Assembly: GCA_021234155.1 (NCBI GenBank)
Contig: JAJEKV010000013.1
Location: 22,806,162 to 22,870,161 of the forward strand
From: Isoetes taiwanensis
Lineage: Eukaryota; Streptophyta; Lycopodiopsida; Isoetales; Isoetaceae
Direction: 5' to 3'
DNA length: 64,000 bases
The notes beneath the pieces are model-generated. The model was not told where the DNA came from. It searched no databases and was given only the letters and a program-made list of their open reading frames with translations. Below are positions 25,460 to 37,301 of the stretch, piece after piece. A program made the position numbers and the translations under genes. How positions within the stretch are numbered: the stretch's first letter is position 1; the number at the start of each line of letters is the position of its first letter.

Positions 25460-25990
25460 GAGCATGAAAGTACTTGAAAGTGAATTAGAAACCAAACTTA
25501 GTGAATCTAGTTATACCATATGTGAGTCACGTAGCAAAGATTACTGCTTTTAGGCACTAAAATTGAAACAAAGCAGAGGGCTTAGTAAATGAGCTAGGGG
25601 ATAAATTATCTAAAGCCGAAAAAGCAGGGTATCGAGCTAGAAAAAATAATTTCATGCGTCGGGCACAAAGCTTAGGGGTCCGCTATGGTAACGAGTTTGA
25701 GGCAAAACTAGCCCAAGAGAAAGAATGTGTATCCACTTTGAAAAATAAGGTTCAAGCTAGAAAACTCACTTCTTATGGAAAAAGCTAATACAACAAAGAG
25801 CAAAGTGATGACTTAGAAACCCAACTCCTCAAAACAAATGTAGCCGTCGAAATGCAACTCGGGTTCCCTTGTAGCAAATGGACAAAAGATATCTAAGAAG
25901 AACTCACGAAAGTTTCCTCCGAAAGTTTAGACAAAGAAAAGTAAATTGTTATGAGCTTAAAAAGAGTTAGAGGAGCACAAAAAAGATCTC
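25460..25990 (+). pseudogene. Decayed coiled-coil reading frame
   Basis: Plus-strand translation gives coiled-coil-like segments rich in Lys, Glu, Leu and Ala, broken by stops and frame changes. They include ESELETKLSESS near 25470, an open 68-residue run from about 25585 with FEAKLAQEKECVSTLKNKVQ, DDLETQLLKTNVAVE near 25810, and ELKKELEEHKKDL near 25955. No motor, nucleic-acid-binding or enzymatic domain is visible, so it cannot be named. It may be a piece of a structural protein or of a retroelement gag. Confidence 0.4.
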
Positions 25991-25999
25991 TCACCTTGA

Positions 26000-28900
26000 A
26001 TGGCCCTAAAAGTACCGCCTAAAACTGATACGATGGAAGCGAGTTGGCCCAAGCTAAAACCAACGCTTACTTGAAGCTCAAATTGCGAGTTAAAAATAAA
26101 ATATGATACAACCTGAAAATAAAAAGCATTTACGCATAAATTAGGGAAAGACCGAGGGCTTGCCGCCCATGTTGGAAGCAAATCTTCGCTACTCGTTGAA
26201 AAAAGCCGGGTAAATCGGAGGTTAAAGCCGCAGGAATCGAAATAGAGTAAACTTAAATCGCATCGAATTTAGGAAAGGGCATGTCCATTTGGCGTTTAAA
26301 GAAGATCCAAAATCTGGAGCTTTCAACACTTATGAGCAATCTTGTAAAAAAATGGCCTCGAATAGCGTAGAATGCAAAAACCCGTGATCAAGGCAAATTG
26401 CATCAAGGATGTCCAAGGCGCAACAAGCGATGAAATGTAAAGCGATGAAACAGATTTAAGGCTTCCTCGCCTTTACGCCGGACCTCCACCCCTTGCATTA
26501 CAAATCGAGACTACATCTCCACCTTCGCCTACTTCTGATACAAGGAAACGCCCCTTGACCTTTTGCCCTCCCAACCCAACCAAAGCGTAGATCGTGATCT
26601 CCACCTTCCGCCGCTCATATGGAATCCACGCCGGTTTAAACGTATTGAGGGGTCCCTCAAATCCCAAAAGTCCACAGCTGTCCACAAGAGATATGCTACA
26701 AGATTCTTAAATCTCGACCATCTATGCGTCTTGCCCCATACTCCCCAGGGGTTGCCCTACGGGCAACCCAAAAACAAGCAAAAAAAAAAAAAACCGCAAT
26801 GCCTAGTCCAAGCAAACTCTCTACTAGCGTTCAAGCTACATCACCAATCCCTCAGTAGCCTTATCATTCCATACAATAATCGAGCAGACTAAAGATGGTG
26901 CATCATACAATGGTCAAAAAGTTAAATAACTTTAGAATTTTTCCTAAATTTCAATGGTCCAATACTATTCATCCTGCATGTTCCACCAACAGGACCTTTC
27001 TATGGTCTAATTCTATTTTTCCATGCAGGTTACAGCAAAATTCCATAAGTTCCATAACTTTAGTCATTTACAATCTTTTTCATTATCAAGTTCCACATTT
27101 GCAAGTAACTTTAAACATTTGATCTTAAGCCATGCACTTGCATGTTTACCCCATAAAATTATGCTTGCATAACACACGTATCAATAAAGCATCCCTTTCC
27201 TGTCCTTTGCTGATCCTTATACTCCTATTTGTATCTTGAAAAAGTTTTCTATTCGGATCATGCAGAGGTTAAGATATTTTTTTATTAACCTTTCATAGGT
27301 TCTCGACAATGGAATCCCTTTATACCATGCATTTTCTAAGCCAGCCTACAGGTCTTAGAAAATGCTCTATATATTTTATCACAATATAAACTTCTTCATA
27401 TTCTTATTCTTTACAGATTTACAAAGTTTTTCACTTGCATGCAACATGCAATTTATGTTCAAATCTCTGGTCTATTTAAATTTAGAAACAGAGGCATGTA
27501 TCTACACCACATAACCCTTAACTTTAGGGTGGTCTATGGTTGAAACAACAGCTAAATCAAGTTATCCATTCCAAATTATAATTTACATGTCTTCTGTCTC
27601 CACAATTGTGGATCTGCAGCATAATATTTACTACAGAATCCTGCTGAAACACTCGCTTATGTCTGTACAAAAGTAGTATCTTAATTGCAAGGAAGAGAAT
27701 ACAACGTTAACTTAGTTTTTCTTTTCTGGCAAAATCTATTGCCCTACAAGTACACACAGTTTTGGAGCCAAATGTACCTGTTTTTGTTGAGCTTCAGAAC
27801 CATATGCTCTACCACTATTTCATGCTATTTAACAGCGCAATGCTTTGCGTAAATAGAAAATCATTTACTTCTAATGTTTTGACATAAATAAAGATACCCT
27901 GAATGCAACTTCCTGTAATAGTAGCTTGTAAGGCATTCCATATATGTTTTCAATCAGCCTGAATAAGCCATCATTCAACCACCACGCTTTTTGTTTGATC
28001 CATGCAATCCTTTTGAGCTAGAACACACCATAACAAAGAAAACCAAAGACAATGGGAGAAAGAATACCACGCACTGCAAAATCAAGTAAACATTAGCGAT
28101 AATCTTGGTAATGATACAAGGGCCAAAAGGTACTTTGGGTAATTCTTGGCTTTTCGCCCCTCACCCATTGTACCTTTTGCTCTTGATTAGTAAAAGCTTA
28201 CTAAGAAAGCATAAATCAAATCAAAAAGCTTTGTCCAGAAAAAACTTACACCTTGTTACCATTTAAGATGTAAAACCTGGACTCTTTTCCACAGATACAT
28301 AATCTTTAAGACATATTCAGATGATTTCGTGGACAAAATAAACAGATCTATTTTCCTTTTTATCGTGAGCATTTATAAGCTAAGAATTTTTTTGCAAAGG
28401 ATATAGCATTCCTGCTACTATACACTTAGTTCAAAGCCCCCGCTATTTTAAATCGGCCCTTCTTGGGACATCCCTTAAACTGGCAAACATTAATGCCTTC
28501 CTTAAGAAATTTAGGAAATCATTTTGCTTGCATAGTATTCTATTTGAACAAGCAAAGCAAAGCATCAGAGATACAATTGTATGATAACAAGCACCTTCCT
28601 AATATCCGCCATTTATTCTTAAATGTGAAAATACGATCATGAAGGCATACCGACTTCGTTGTAATAAGAGCCTATATCCTTATCAAAAAATATTTTTGAG
28701 ATATACCGGGTCGACATTTGCATTTATTTTGTGATAACCGGCTTGTCTTCTATTGAAGCCTCCACTGCTCATGCTATACAAACAATCTTTATCCGCTTGT
28801 ATCCTTTCACACATTCTCACACAAAGGTGCTTCTCGCCAAAAGCTATGGCAAAAAGACAATCATTCATATTCAAAAACGATTTCGTGTAAGGCATTTCCT

Positions 28901-29200
28901 TAAAAGCCGCACCATGCCATACTTTGCATCTATTCATCATCTTCTTCTTCTCGCAAATGGCTATAAGACCAGCCCCATCGAGCTTATTCTCAGGGCATGC
29001 ATGCACAGATCACGGCCGAAAAGCCGCATTACGAACCCTATATATATCATATCTCAAGAGCTTTTTGAGAAATTCATTAATAAGCTTTAATTTTTAGGCA
29101 TATTTAATTCTTACATATCTTTTTGCCAAGCTATGATATTATCCACGAAAATCTTCAATCATAAAGAATCGATGGTTCTAAGTACGCCCGATTTGGGTTG
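26000..29200. other. No recognisable gene; one possible hairpin
   Basis: Open frames near 26.5 kb (70 and 109 codons on opposite strands) and near 28.7-29.1 kb (107 and 119 codons on opposite strands) overlap each other and match no family I know. An A13 run lies near 26780. A hairpin at 28124-28179 has a 10-bp stem CAAAAGGTAC/GTACCTTTTG. Otherwise the sequence is AT-rich and featureless. Confidence 0.4.
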
Positions 29201-29206
29201 GCCTCC

Positions 29207-29431
29207 CACTGAAACCCTTCCGGGCTTTTAATGGAAACCCTTCCCGCTTTCCATGGAAACCCTTCCGTTTTAGTGGAAACCCTTCCGTTTTCAATAAAAC
29301 CCTAGTAGTTTTCCCATGGAAACCCTTCCAGTTTTCGAATTGAAAGTCCTGGCGGTTTCACTAAAGCCCTGAAGGGTTTCCATGGAAAGCTCTGAAGGGT
29401 TTCCATATTGGAAAGCCGGAAGGGTTTCCAC
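29207..29431. repeat. Palindromic GGAAACCCTTCC repeat cluster
   Basis: About five copies of GAAACCCTTCC lie in the left half (first at 29211) and three copies of the complement GAAGGGTTTCC in the right half (last ending 29429). The two halves are therefore roughly inverted and could fold back on themselves. Spacers between copies are short and varied. The same motif occurs at 29568-29695 and in a strong hairpin at 33162-33250. Confidence 0.7.
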
Positions 29432-29567
29432 TAAATTATTATTTTTTTAATATTTACACATGTGAGCCATAAAGCTCACGCCTTTCCACACCTTACGCCG
29501 ACATTAAAGGCACACGCCCATCGAAGCGCACGCCACCTCAAAATTTGATCAAAATTCAGTTTTGAGT

Positions 29568-29700
29568 GGAAACCCTTCCGATTTCCTTGCATGATGGAAA
29601 TTGAGAAGGGTTTCCACAGGAGGAAGGGTTTCCACAGATGAGGAAAACAGGTTAGGTTTCCACATGAGGAGGAAAATAGGTTAGGTTTCCACATGCGCTA
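29568..29700. repeat. Second GGAAACCCTTCC/GGAAGGGTTTCC cluster
   Basis: One forward copy is followed by two copies of GAAGGGTTTCCACA and two diverged copies of GGTTAGGTTTCCACATG. It belongs to the same family as the cluster 350 bp to the left. It produces a low-complexity minus-strand frame that is not a gene. Confidence 0.6.
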
Positions 29701-30119
29701 GGAAACCCCGATAGTGCTGCGACGTGGTGAAGTTGCACTCTATTATGTTGCATCATGGCACTATGCTCTACATAATCTCTATTGCATAACCCTTTGTCTT
29801 TGTTAAATATTCTTCCGTCCGTATTATGCAAGAGAGCAAAACAAAAAAGAAACAAACTTAAGTAAATGATAAATGTAACATGAAAGAACAAACTTAAGTA
29901 TTTGATAAATGTAAGCAAACTCAAGTACTTGATAAATGTGACAAGTGTTTTGATACATATGAGTCATAAACCCTTGGCCTTGTTATGAGAAAGCCACAAT
30001 GCATGCAATAATATGGAATAAAGAGGAGAGGACTTGTCGCTTCCTGGATCTCATGGGAAGGGTTAAACCAATTCCATCCAACCTATAAAAGAAAATCATA
30101 TGAAGTGGTTAGTATGGAT

Positions 30120-31012
30120 ACTTTCCAAGTCATGTGCAAAAAGAAGAAAAATTCAAGGGTTTATTGTGATGTACCTGAGCAGCACTAGACGAGGCTCCAT
30201 CAATGTAATCCTTAATGAAGAAACTATTTGCCAACAAGCGCATGGTCAAAGCCACGTGGACGCCAAGAATCGGGTTGATCAACCCAGCTGAGGCACGTCC
30301 ATGTCCCCGGATAACGAGGTGTAAGCCCATCCTGTACCTCCTCGATGCACCTCTAATCTGTAGGTAAATCCTAAACATGCGGTACTAGATACTAGATAGG
30401 TGATCTAAGCTATAAAGCGTGTCTCCTGCTGGGATACTAGATACTCTGCCCTGGCACATCTGTCCTGACCACGAAAGCGGCTCCTCTCCCTCTCTCTCTC
30501 GCGTGCCGCCTCGTCCTCTTCGTCCCTCGGACGCACTCTACGTGCACCACGTGGCCTAGCCACCCATGGTACCTCCCCATGCTGCCTCTCGTGGTGCTTC
30601 TTCGCAGCATCCATACCTAGACCCCAGCCACCCTGGTCTCCCGGAAGCGTATGTGTGCAACCCTCGTGCTCACAAAACCATCTATCCTAGGACCTTGTAG
30701 GAGCCCCAGGGATGGTGATCAATAGTCGACGTATTCTCCAATCCCCATGGAGCTCGTCCCTATAGAATTCTAAATTCTAAGTTCACACAACTCTGAGCGA
30801 CAGATACAATAGAAACTGAACAATAGAAACCTACGCTTATACTAGAGACTAACCCGTCCATGACTAGATACACTAGACAATAGAAACTGAACAATAGAAA
30901 CCTACGCTTAATACTAGAGACTAACCCGTCGGGCGCAAACGTCCTAATCGGCTGTGCAACGGGGGGCGCTGCGCCCACTGCATCCTGGCCTGCACCTATG
31001 CCCTCCATATCT
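30120..31012 (-). pseudogene. Possible transposase-like gene fragment
   Basis: Three minus-strand stretches look coding. 31012-30930 starts MEGIGAGQDAVGAAPPVAQP and ends at a GGTTAG donor-like site. 30614-30405 is Arg/Glu-rich. 30378-30130 contains INPILGVHVALTMRLLANSF and stops near a GTACAT donor-like site. The last part resembles the helical N-terminal region of PIF/Harbinger-type DDE transposases (motif pattern V.LTLR.LA). No DDE residues can be placed, so the family is an inference only. The fragment lies between the palindromic clusters at 29.2 and 33.2 kb. Confidence 0.27.
30811..30934. repeat. Tandem duplication, period about 75 bp
   Basis: GAAACTGAACAATAGAAACC and the following TACGCTTA-ACTAGAGACTAACCCGTC occur at 30811-30858 and again at 30886-30934 with one indel. 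The duplication falls in what would be an intron of the possible transposase-like gene. Confidence 0.75.
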
Positions 31013-31049
31013 ATTTTTAAACATTACAAAAGAAGCATAAGCATGTAAT

Positions 31050-33150
31050 CTACTAGAAATATGTACAAAAATTACTAACAAAAAACACAGCGATTTTTGA
31101 GCAATCAATGACAAGCAATAAAGAAGAGCGTCCAGGAGAATTGAATTCATTAGTTCACGTTTGAGTTATAACTATACACTACAATCTGTCAAGGTAGAAT
31201 CCATTTGGGTGGATATAGAGAACCCTTTTTTACTTTGCTAGAGAACAGCCTTAGGCTTTTCTTATTGCCACGACCATTTACATAAGCAAAAAGAAGAAGT
31301 AGAGATGCAATGATAGGATAAAAATTGCACTTTGAGTGCTTTTATTTATAAATTTGAACACAATACATTTGGAGTTCTGGATTGGGTTAAAACCCAAGCG
31401 TTTCTAATATTTATCATAAGGAAATAAGAATGTCGAAGAGGATTCATGATCTGCCCAATTGGTAAATGCGCTCCACCTTCAAGCATTCAAGATGAAAAGG
31501 ATTCAAAAAATTTTCACTAGAATTAAGCCATTCTTCAAAGAAATAGATGCAATTATTTACATGCTAATTGCATGTGCTAATGATTTGTATGCTATAATGA
31601 ACAAGATGGATAAATTTTTCTAACCTTATATTGTGCTCCAAGCTGTAGAGAAACACTGGGCTCGCAAAAATCTAAAAAACCGCCTTAGATATTGCAAAGG
31701 GTACCTGCTCCAAGCTCAACAAATTTAGTGGAGTAACAGTAGAAACATCCACAAACATCTGATTCTAGGTTATTTGTTGTACTTTCTCAAAAAATTGTGA
31801 CTCACCTTTAATTACAAAATAAAGAATCAGCAGACTTCAAGCATTCTTTTTGCCACTTCTGCGCTCCCGGGACCTCTCTGGCACAGTTGGGGCTCGAAAG
31901 AAAAAGAATGTTGACTCTGATTTGCAGAGTGGACAACCAACAGCAGATGCTATCTATAAGGCTTGGATTTCAGATAAGTACCGTGAATTTGTAAAGTTGA
32001 TGCTGAAGGTCATAGCCTAACTGAATCTTACCCACTTTCAGTCCGTGGAACAATCAGAAAGTAAAAATTATGTTTTTAGTAATTAAAATCAAGATATTGC
32101 ACCTCGAAAAGGATGATTGCATTATCCGCAAAGTTCCCCATTTATTCTTCATCACTTTCTAAACAGACTCTTGAATGGTGTAGCGGCCACGCGCTTTTTT
32201 ATCGATCCAATATGAAAGCTCTCGCCATTTCACCGCTTTGAGTTGAAGAACCACCTTGCCCGGTAAGTAGCTTAATCTATTCCAAACCCATTTTAATGCC
32301 GAACACTCGACATTCGGATGCGAGATCTAACTTGTTTTATTTTATTTTTCTTTTGCAGCATCTTTTTACCTACCGCTCGGAAGATCAAAAAAAATCAAAT
32401 AATATTTATGTTGCGAATGACGGATGGAGCCTGTATTTGGAGCGGAGCTCAAGGAATTGGCGAAGGGGACATTTTGTTCTCAGAAGTGCTTTGAAAAAAG
32501 CTGCCGTAAGCATTGAAGAAAGCTCGCATAGCGGATTTGTTCATCTCTATGCTTCAATACCTTATACAAAAATTCCGCTATTCAAATGCTGCCGTCGCTA
32601 AAATTCGCTAATCCTCAGCCGTTTTTCAATTGCCGTTTCGATAAAAATCGATTATCCGAAAGCATGCCAAGCAAAAGCAAAAGGAAAGGAACATAGATAA
32701 GTATGATTTGCCCTTTTGGCTTTAAAAAAACTCGCTATATTTATCTGGCGAATAGTGAGGAATTAGAACTAAGCGAGAAGAAAAAGGAACGATTACGCCA
32801 GATTATGCGCTTTTACTCAAAAATCGGAAGATCAGAAGACTTTTCTGATTGAATCGGAAGTAGTAGATAGAAAATTTCCTACCTTTTCAAGCCTGGATTG
32901 ATGCTACTAAATCGCCTGAATCGCTAGGGAAACACTTCTTTGAATCGGAATTGAAACACTTCATTGAATCCTTGCAACTGAAACGCTTCCTTGATTCTTT
33001 GATTCTTGAATCGATTCTTGAATCGCCAGAAGGAAACTCGCCGGAGAAGAGACCAAAAAAGAAAAAATCCTAAAACCTTTTCAAAAATAGCCGTGCAAAT
33101 TTAATTCTAGTCATTAATTGACGATTAATGGACGGTCCACCCAAAAAAAT
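31050..33150. other. No confidently recognisable gene
   Basis: A plus-strand 101-codon frame at 32296-32601 is unrecognised. A short plus-strand peptide near 31930-32020 (DAIYKAWISDKYREFVKLML) looks like real coding sequence but is too short to place. TTGAATCG-type phrases recur near 32930-33020. Confidence 0.35.
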
Positions 33151-33161
33151 CTACTTTTAAT

Positions 33162-33250
33162 GGAAACCCTTCCGGGTTTTAATATGGAAACCCTTCCGGA
33201 TTTCACGGAAACTCGGAAGGGTTTCCATATTAAAACCCGGAAGGGTTTCC
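33162..33250. repeat. Perfect 37-bp inverted repeat (hairpin) of the GGAAACCCTTCC family
   Basis: 33162-33198 is the exact reverse complement of 33214-33250, separated by a 15-nt loop. Each arm contains two copies of the GGAAACCCTTCC motif joined by GGGTTTTAATAT. The arms are far better matched than those of the cluster at 29.2 kb, so this copy is either recent or kept intact. Confidence 0.85.
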
Positions 33251-33299
33251 AATGTTTTATTTAATAACCCCAATCGGGGGGAGATAGTGTGAGCGATAA

Positions 33300-36100
33300 A
33301 GAATGGTTGCATGCCAGCATTTGCTTTTCAGGTAGCTGAATTTCCAAAAGCATTTTAAGACTAGCTTATGCATTTAATTTTTCGGGCCTTTAGTAGCCAA
33401 AATATTTCCATGTCCTATAGATCATTTTCTTTAGATATTCAACTTTGGCATATCATGCCTAAGCCTTACCATTCTCCATAGCATGTAATACCATTCTTCA
33501 ATTAACCCATAGTTCTTTCTCCGGGTTTTTGTCTTGCATATTGCTCAAATCACCTGCATGTTCTATATTTCTTAGCACATAATGCTCTACTTGAGTTAAC
33601 TCATAAGTCCTTCCCAATATGTTGGTTTTGCCTTATGTAGGCATAAGCACCAGACACAAGCTTATACCCAGCACCAACTTGGTTTGCATTTTTTAACACT
33701 TGTTAACACATGTTCATGTACATAACATTAAAAAAAAAAAAAATAATAATCGTGCCCATGAATTGACAGCCCCAATCCTGCCATAGTATAAACTGGCAGA
33801 GCTTTCTGCCATAGCACCTGCCCTCTTCAAAACCGCCATAGTTTCAACACATTAGCCCATCGAAAATCACCACAATCAGAGCTTCTGGTACGCAGTCTCC
33901 AGTGCCAAGAAAAAGGAATAAAGAATCACAATTAAAATGTCCTAGAGGAAAATGCACTCCCATTCTACATTGTAGATCGATATGGCCATTCCGTTAGAGC
34001 AAAAAGGCAAGCTCTGGACTATAAAGTTTAACCTATTTTAGGAAACAAGAATCTGGAAAGGATACTGCTGCAGCGGCTGCAGGGAGTATCCAGCTAGTTG
34101 ACAAGATGAACTTACCAATCCTAAGCATACGGGTTATTGTATAGACAAGGCCCATTAAATAGGCGCCTTCGCCTTCGTAGTTCAATGTAAAGTGCCTCTC
34201 CCAAAATGTTCTTGTTATCCAAGATCTCCACATGTTTAACATCACCAGCACCATATAGCAAGCACAAATTCTTGCCCATGTCCAGTTGTCACTCTGAAAC
34301 ATTCTCACTATGTAGCCATACTTTTGTTTCCCTTCTTGGTGGCATTGGCTCTTTTTTTCTTTCTGCCGCCACGGCACCTCCTTTTGGTAACGATTCTCTG
34401 CAACTCCACCAGCCTCTTAAATGCTCCCACTGGAATGCGTAACAAGGTGCAGAGCATAAAACAAGATTAGCGCAAGTTGAAAGCACAAAAGCAGTTTTCA
34501 CGGATGGCGGCACATATCGGATGTTGCGGATGCAATAATGAGAGTATTACCTTTCAAACGTCTTCCATTCAAGCAAGAACTCATGATTCTCTCTCTGGAC
34601 ATATAGGAAGAGTTTTTATGCCACACTGCCATGACGTATGCGCATCAAGGTCATGTTTATGCCATTCTTCACCCTCGCTTTGTTGCAAACCCACAGCCCT
34701 CCGTGAGCGCTCGGCCGGGTTGAGTCATACATATATTGGCTGGCGGATCGCCTCAATTGTGTCCACGGAACCTCGCAGGTGCACTTGCACTCTTCACCAT
34801 GAAATCCGGTTTTCGCCCGACCTTAATGCATTCAGGGGCTACCCTGGCATACTCAACTTCATATATGGTATATGCAACAACAGGTTTCCCTTCGATGGTT
34901 TCAACTTCTCGAAAGCCTTTAAGCAAAAGGTGTTCTGAGGATGTGCCTTTTTGTATTGTTGAAATAGCTCCAAATGAATGGTGGCCGTTGGTTAGAAATA
35001 TTTATGCAACAATAGCAAAGAAAATTTGTATGGAAACTTATACCCTGTGTGACCTCCATAAGGTGCAAGGGATAAGAAATTCGAAGCCCCTCTCCAACAA
35101 TGTGTTCACAACATCTTTCTTGCAAGGAGAGACTCTGCTATTTTTGTTTCCGTGCTCATATGCTTTGCTTGCAAAGCGGGGGTGAGAGAATCGCGACCTC
35201 AACCTCCTTTGGAAGCTAGACCCGCGACCATTTCAAGGGCTGCCTTCCATTTTCTTAATGCAAAGGTTAATTGTTGACCTCATGCAACCTATCATAAGAA
35301 ATATTGCACATTAATCAATGAACAAATCTCATCCAAAGATCACTCTCAAGAGATACAAGCACTTAAAAGCACTTTAAAAGCACGGAAGCTACACGGTGCA
35401 TGAAAGCAAGAATTAGATGCACCTAACAGCCCCGCCATATAGTGGAATTGCATCTCGATTTTGTGGAAGAAGCCATCACCATTAATGTCGGGGTTCCGGC
35501 TCTCCAAACATCATGGTTCCTTTGCCTTTTTGTGGCCGCCATTGTTTTGTTTCAAGTTGTTGAGCAGCACCCCCCGCACTCCCTTTGGATTTGGCAAAAT
35601 TCCAGTTAAGATTTTCCATTTGGTGATGAACCACCCTCTTCATCACATCAGCCTTTGAGTTGGGTGAATGTTTTTGGTGAGCTTATTGAAGTAATCAACT
35701 ACTTGCTTGGCTATTTCTTACTGCGTCTACCTTTCGAGATCCTCCGCTTACGCCGCTTTTTTCATCTTATTCAGACCAGATATTCTCTTTCTCATTTGCA
35801 TCAATTTCTTTGTAAATTGCAGAGAAACCGATCTTCACGTGATATTTCACGTGTTGCATTGACATCCAACAAATCTGAACATCAGTATTGGGATTCATCG
35901 GTAGAAAATCCAATGCTAAGCGGTGATTGCCTCCAGGCGAGTACGGGGGCGCCATGAAATTCACGAGAGGGAGGATAAGTGAATTGGAGGGAGAAATTTC
36001 ATGGGCCATGACGAAGTAATCAATTTGGTAACGTGCTACCACACCACACCACTCGCGCGAAAATCCAGCCAAAAGCCCACAATCATTTTCCCAACCGCTT
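33300..36100. other. No recognisable gene; scattered unassigned open frames
   Basis: An A13 run lies at about 33730. Open frames at 34033-34377 (minus), 34477-34938 and 34736-35185 (plus) overlap one another. The most protein-like is a minus-strand frame without a start codon, 34753-35001, containing KPVVAYTIYEVEYARVAPEC. I cannot name it. Nothing shows which strand, if any, is coding. Confidence 0.35.
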
Positions 36101-36148
36101 CGTTCGTGAGGTGGGCGTGGCGAAAGTACATGAAGGGCGTAAAAGAAA

Positions 36149-36242
36149 TGACGGGCGCTACGCCCATCGACCCGTGATTAAGCAGCAGGGTGGGCCGAGA
36201 GCGCTAAAACCCTGCTATAAGCATGCGTCCGGACGCATGCTT
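36149..36242. repeat. Cluster of short GC-rich palindromes
   Basis: Three stem-loops follow one another. GGGCG-CTA-CGCCC lies at about 36149-36161. AGCAGGG...CCCTGCT runs from about 36184 to 36216. A perfect 24-bp palindrome, AAGCATGCGTCC plus its complement, lies at 36219-36242. The surrounding DNA is otherwise AT-rich. Helitron 3' ends also carry GC-rich hairpins, but I found no CTRR terminus next to this one. Confidence 0.65.
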
Positions 36243-36946
36243 TTGCTACCCACCAGCATACTTTCACCCATTTTCCTTGATAATAAATTGTCGTTCTTCA
36301 AAAAAAAAAAAGAATAGAGAGGTGTGTACCACAAACTTCCCTAGTACAAAAAGCAAGCAAGCCTACAACAAACTCGGTTGGGAGTAGCGGCCTCATGCCT
36401 TCACCTCCACATACCAATCTGCCCCAAGCATTCTTCAGCAAGCATTCTTCAGCACCTACAAACACAATGAAGAAATAGACTAGGGGATTCAAACGCCCTA
36501 CGCATTGCGCAGCTCTAAGCGGCTTGCCCGCCCTTAAAGGGCATGGGCTAATCCCATGCATATGCTCAAGCACATGGGCACCAATGCATTTTCCCCATCC
36601 ATTTTTTTTTCTTAATGTTTTATACCATGCACACAATGAGTAATAAGAACACAAAGAATCTTGGTTTTACATAGACAACCACAAACTTATTTTCTACAAA
36701 ACACATATGCACACCATTTCCAAGTAGAAATGAGGAATTTTTTATGGTTTTATCAGTTTCCACAATGCCAAACACCTGGAATAAAAAAACAGCACAAGAA
36801 AACAGGAAAGCAAATGATCATCTAATTATTGTTCATGACAACGTTGTGCCTCCTTGCTATGGCGTCAATCTCCTTAACTCCCTAATGAGAAGGGACCTTG
36901 CTAGGTTTATATGCGCCCGCATATGCTGCCTCTCCAATTGGCTCAC

Positions 36947-37301
36947 CTAAACCTCTTTCCATTCCATATGTGACACGGCATCCTCCAAGGCTGCAAAAAG
37001 GCGCCCCAATTGCATCCTAAACAGTCGAACATAAGCTGCCACTGACTTGGCAAGGGTGTTTATGTTCACAATGGAAGACACGACCTCCAATGCTACCTGT
37101 ACTCGCTCCCCATTTGGAAAGAAGACAACATGGGACGATAATTGCATTGTGTATCACATCATGGATGGTCGGCCCAGGTGTAGGAGGCCTCCGAGGAGAA
37201 GAAGCTAAGTTTTCATCATCACTAGTGAGGTCAATCACCTCAGTAGGGGGTGCTAGCCTGGCCCCTACAGCAGCCACAGGACTGCTGCTATGATCAGCCA
37301 T
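36947..37301 (-). CDS. Unrecognised protein with a SUMO-interaction-like motif, frameshifted
   Basis: A frame starting at the ATG at 37301 encodes a Pro/Ser-rich N terminus with VIDLTSDDE at residues 22-30 (37212-37238). This is the classic hydrophobic core plus acidic tail of a SUMO-interacting motif. After about residue 53 the coding-like sequence continues in another frame (start 37147), ending FAALEDAVSHMEWKEV with TAG at 36947, so one indel or an unrecognised splice separates the halves. Another coding-like segment, rich in Asp/Glu (GDMDEDFVEGQDDEYRPEV), lies on the same strand near 37450-37570 and ends before an intron-like T-rich stretch with a TTTGCAG acceptor. The whole could be a small nuclear protein or a transposon partner protein. 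The motif is clear; the gene model is not. Confidence 0.35.

Noticed and set aside
31920-32025. Plus-strand peptide SGQPTADAIYKAWISDKYREF, faintly like nucleolar NOC4 proteins
   Set aside because: Too short, with no neighbouring exons that extend the similarity.
36219-36260. Helitron 3' terminus
   Set aside because: The hairpin is present but no CTRR end follows it, and no TC start or Rep/helicase gene was seen.
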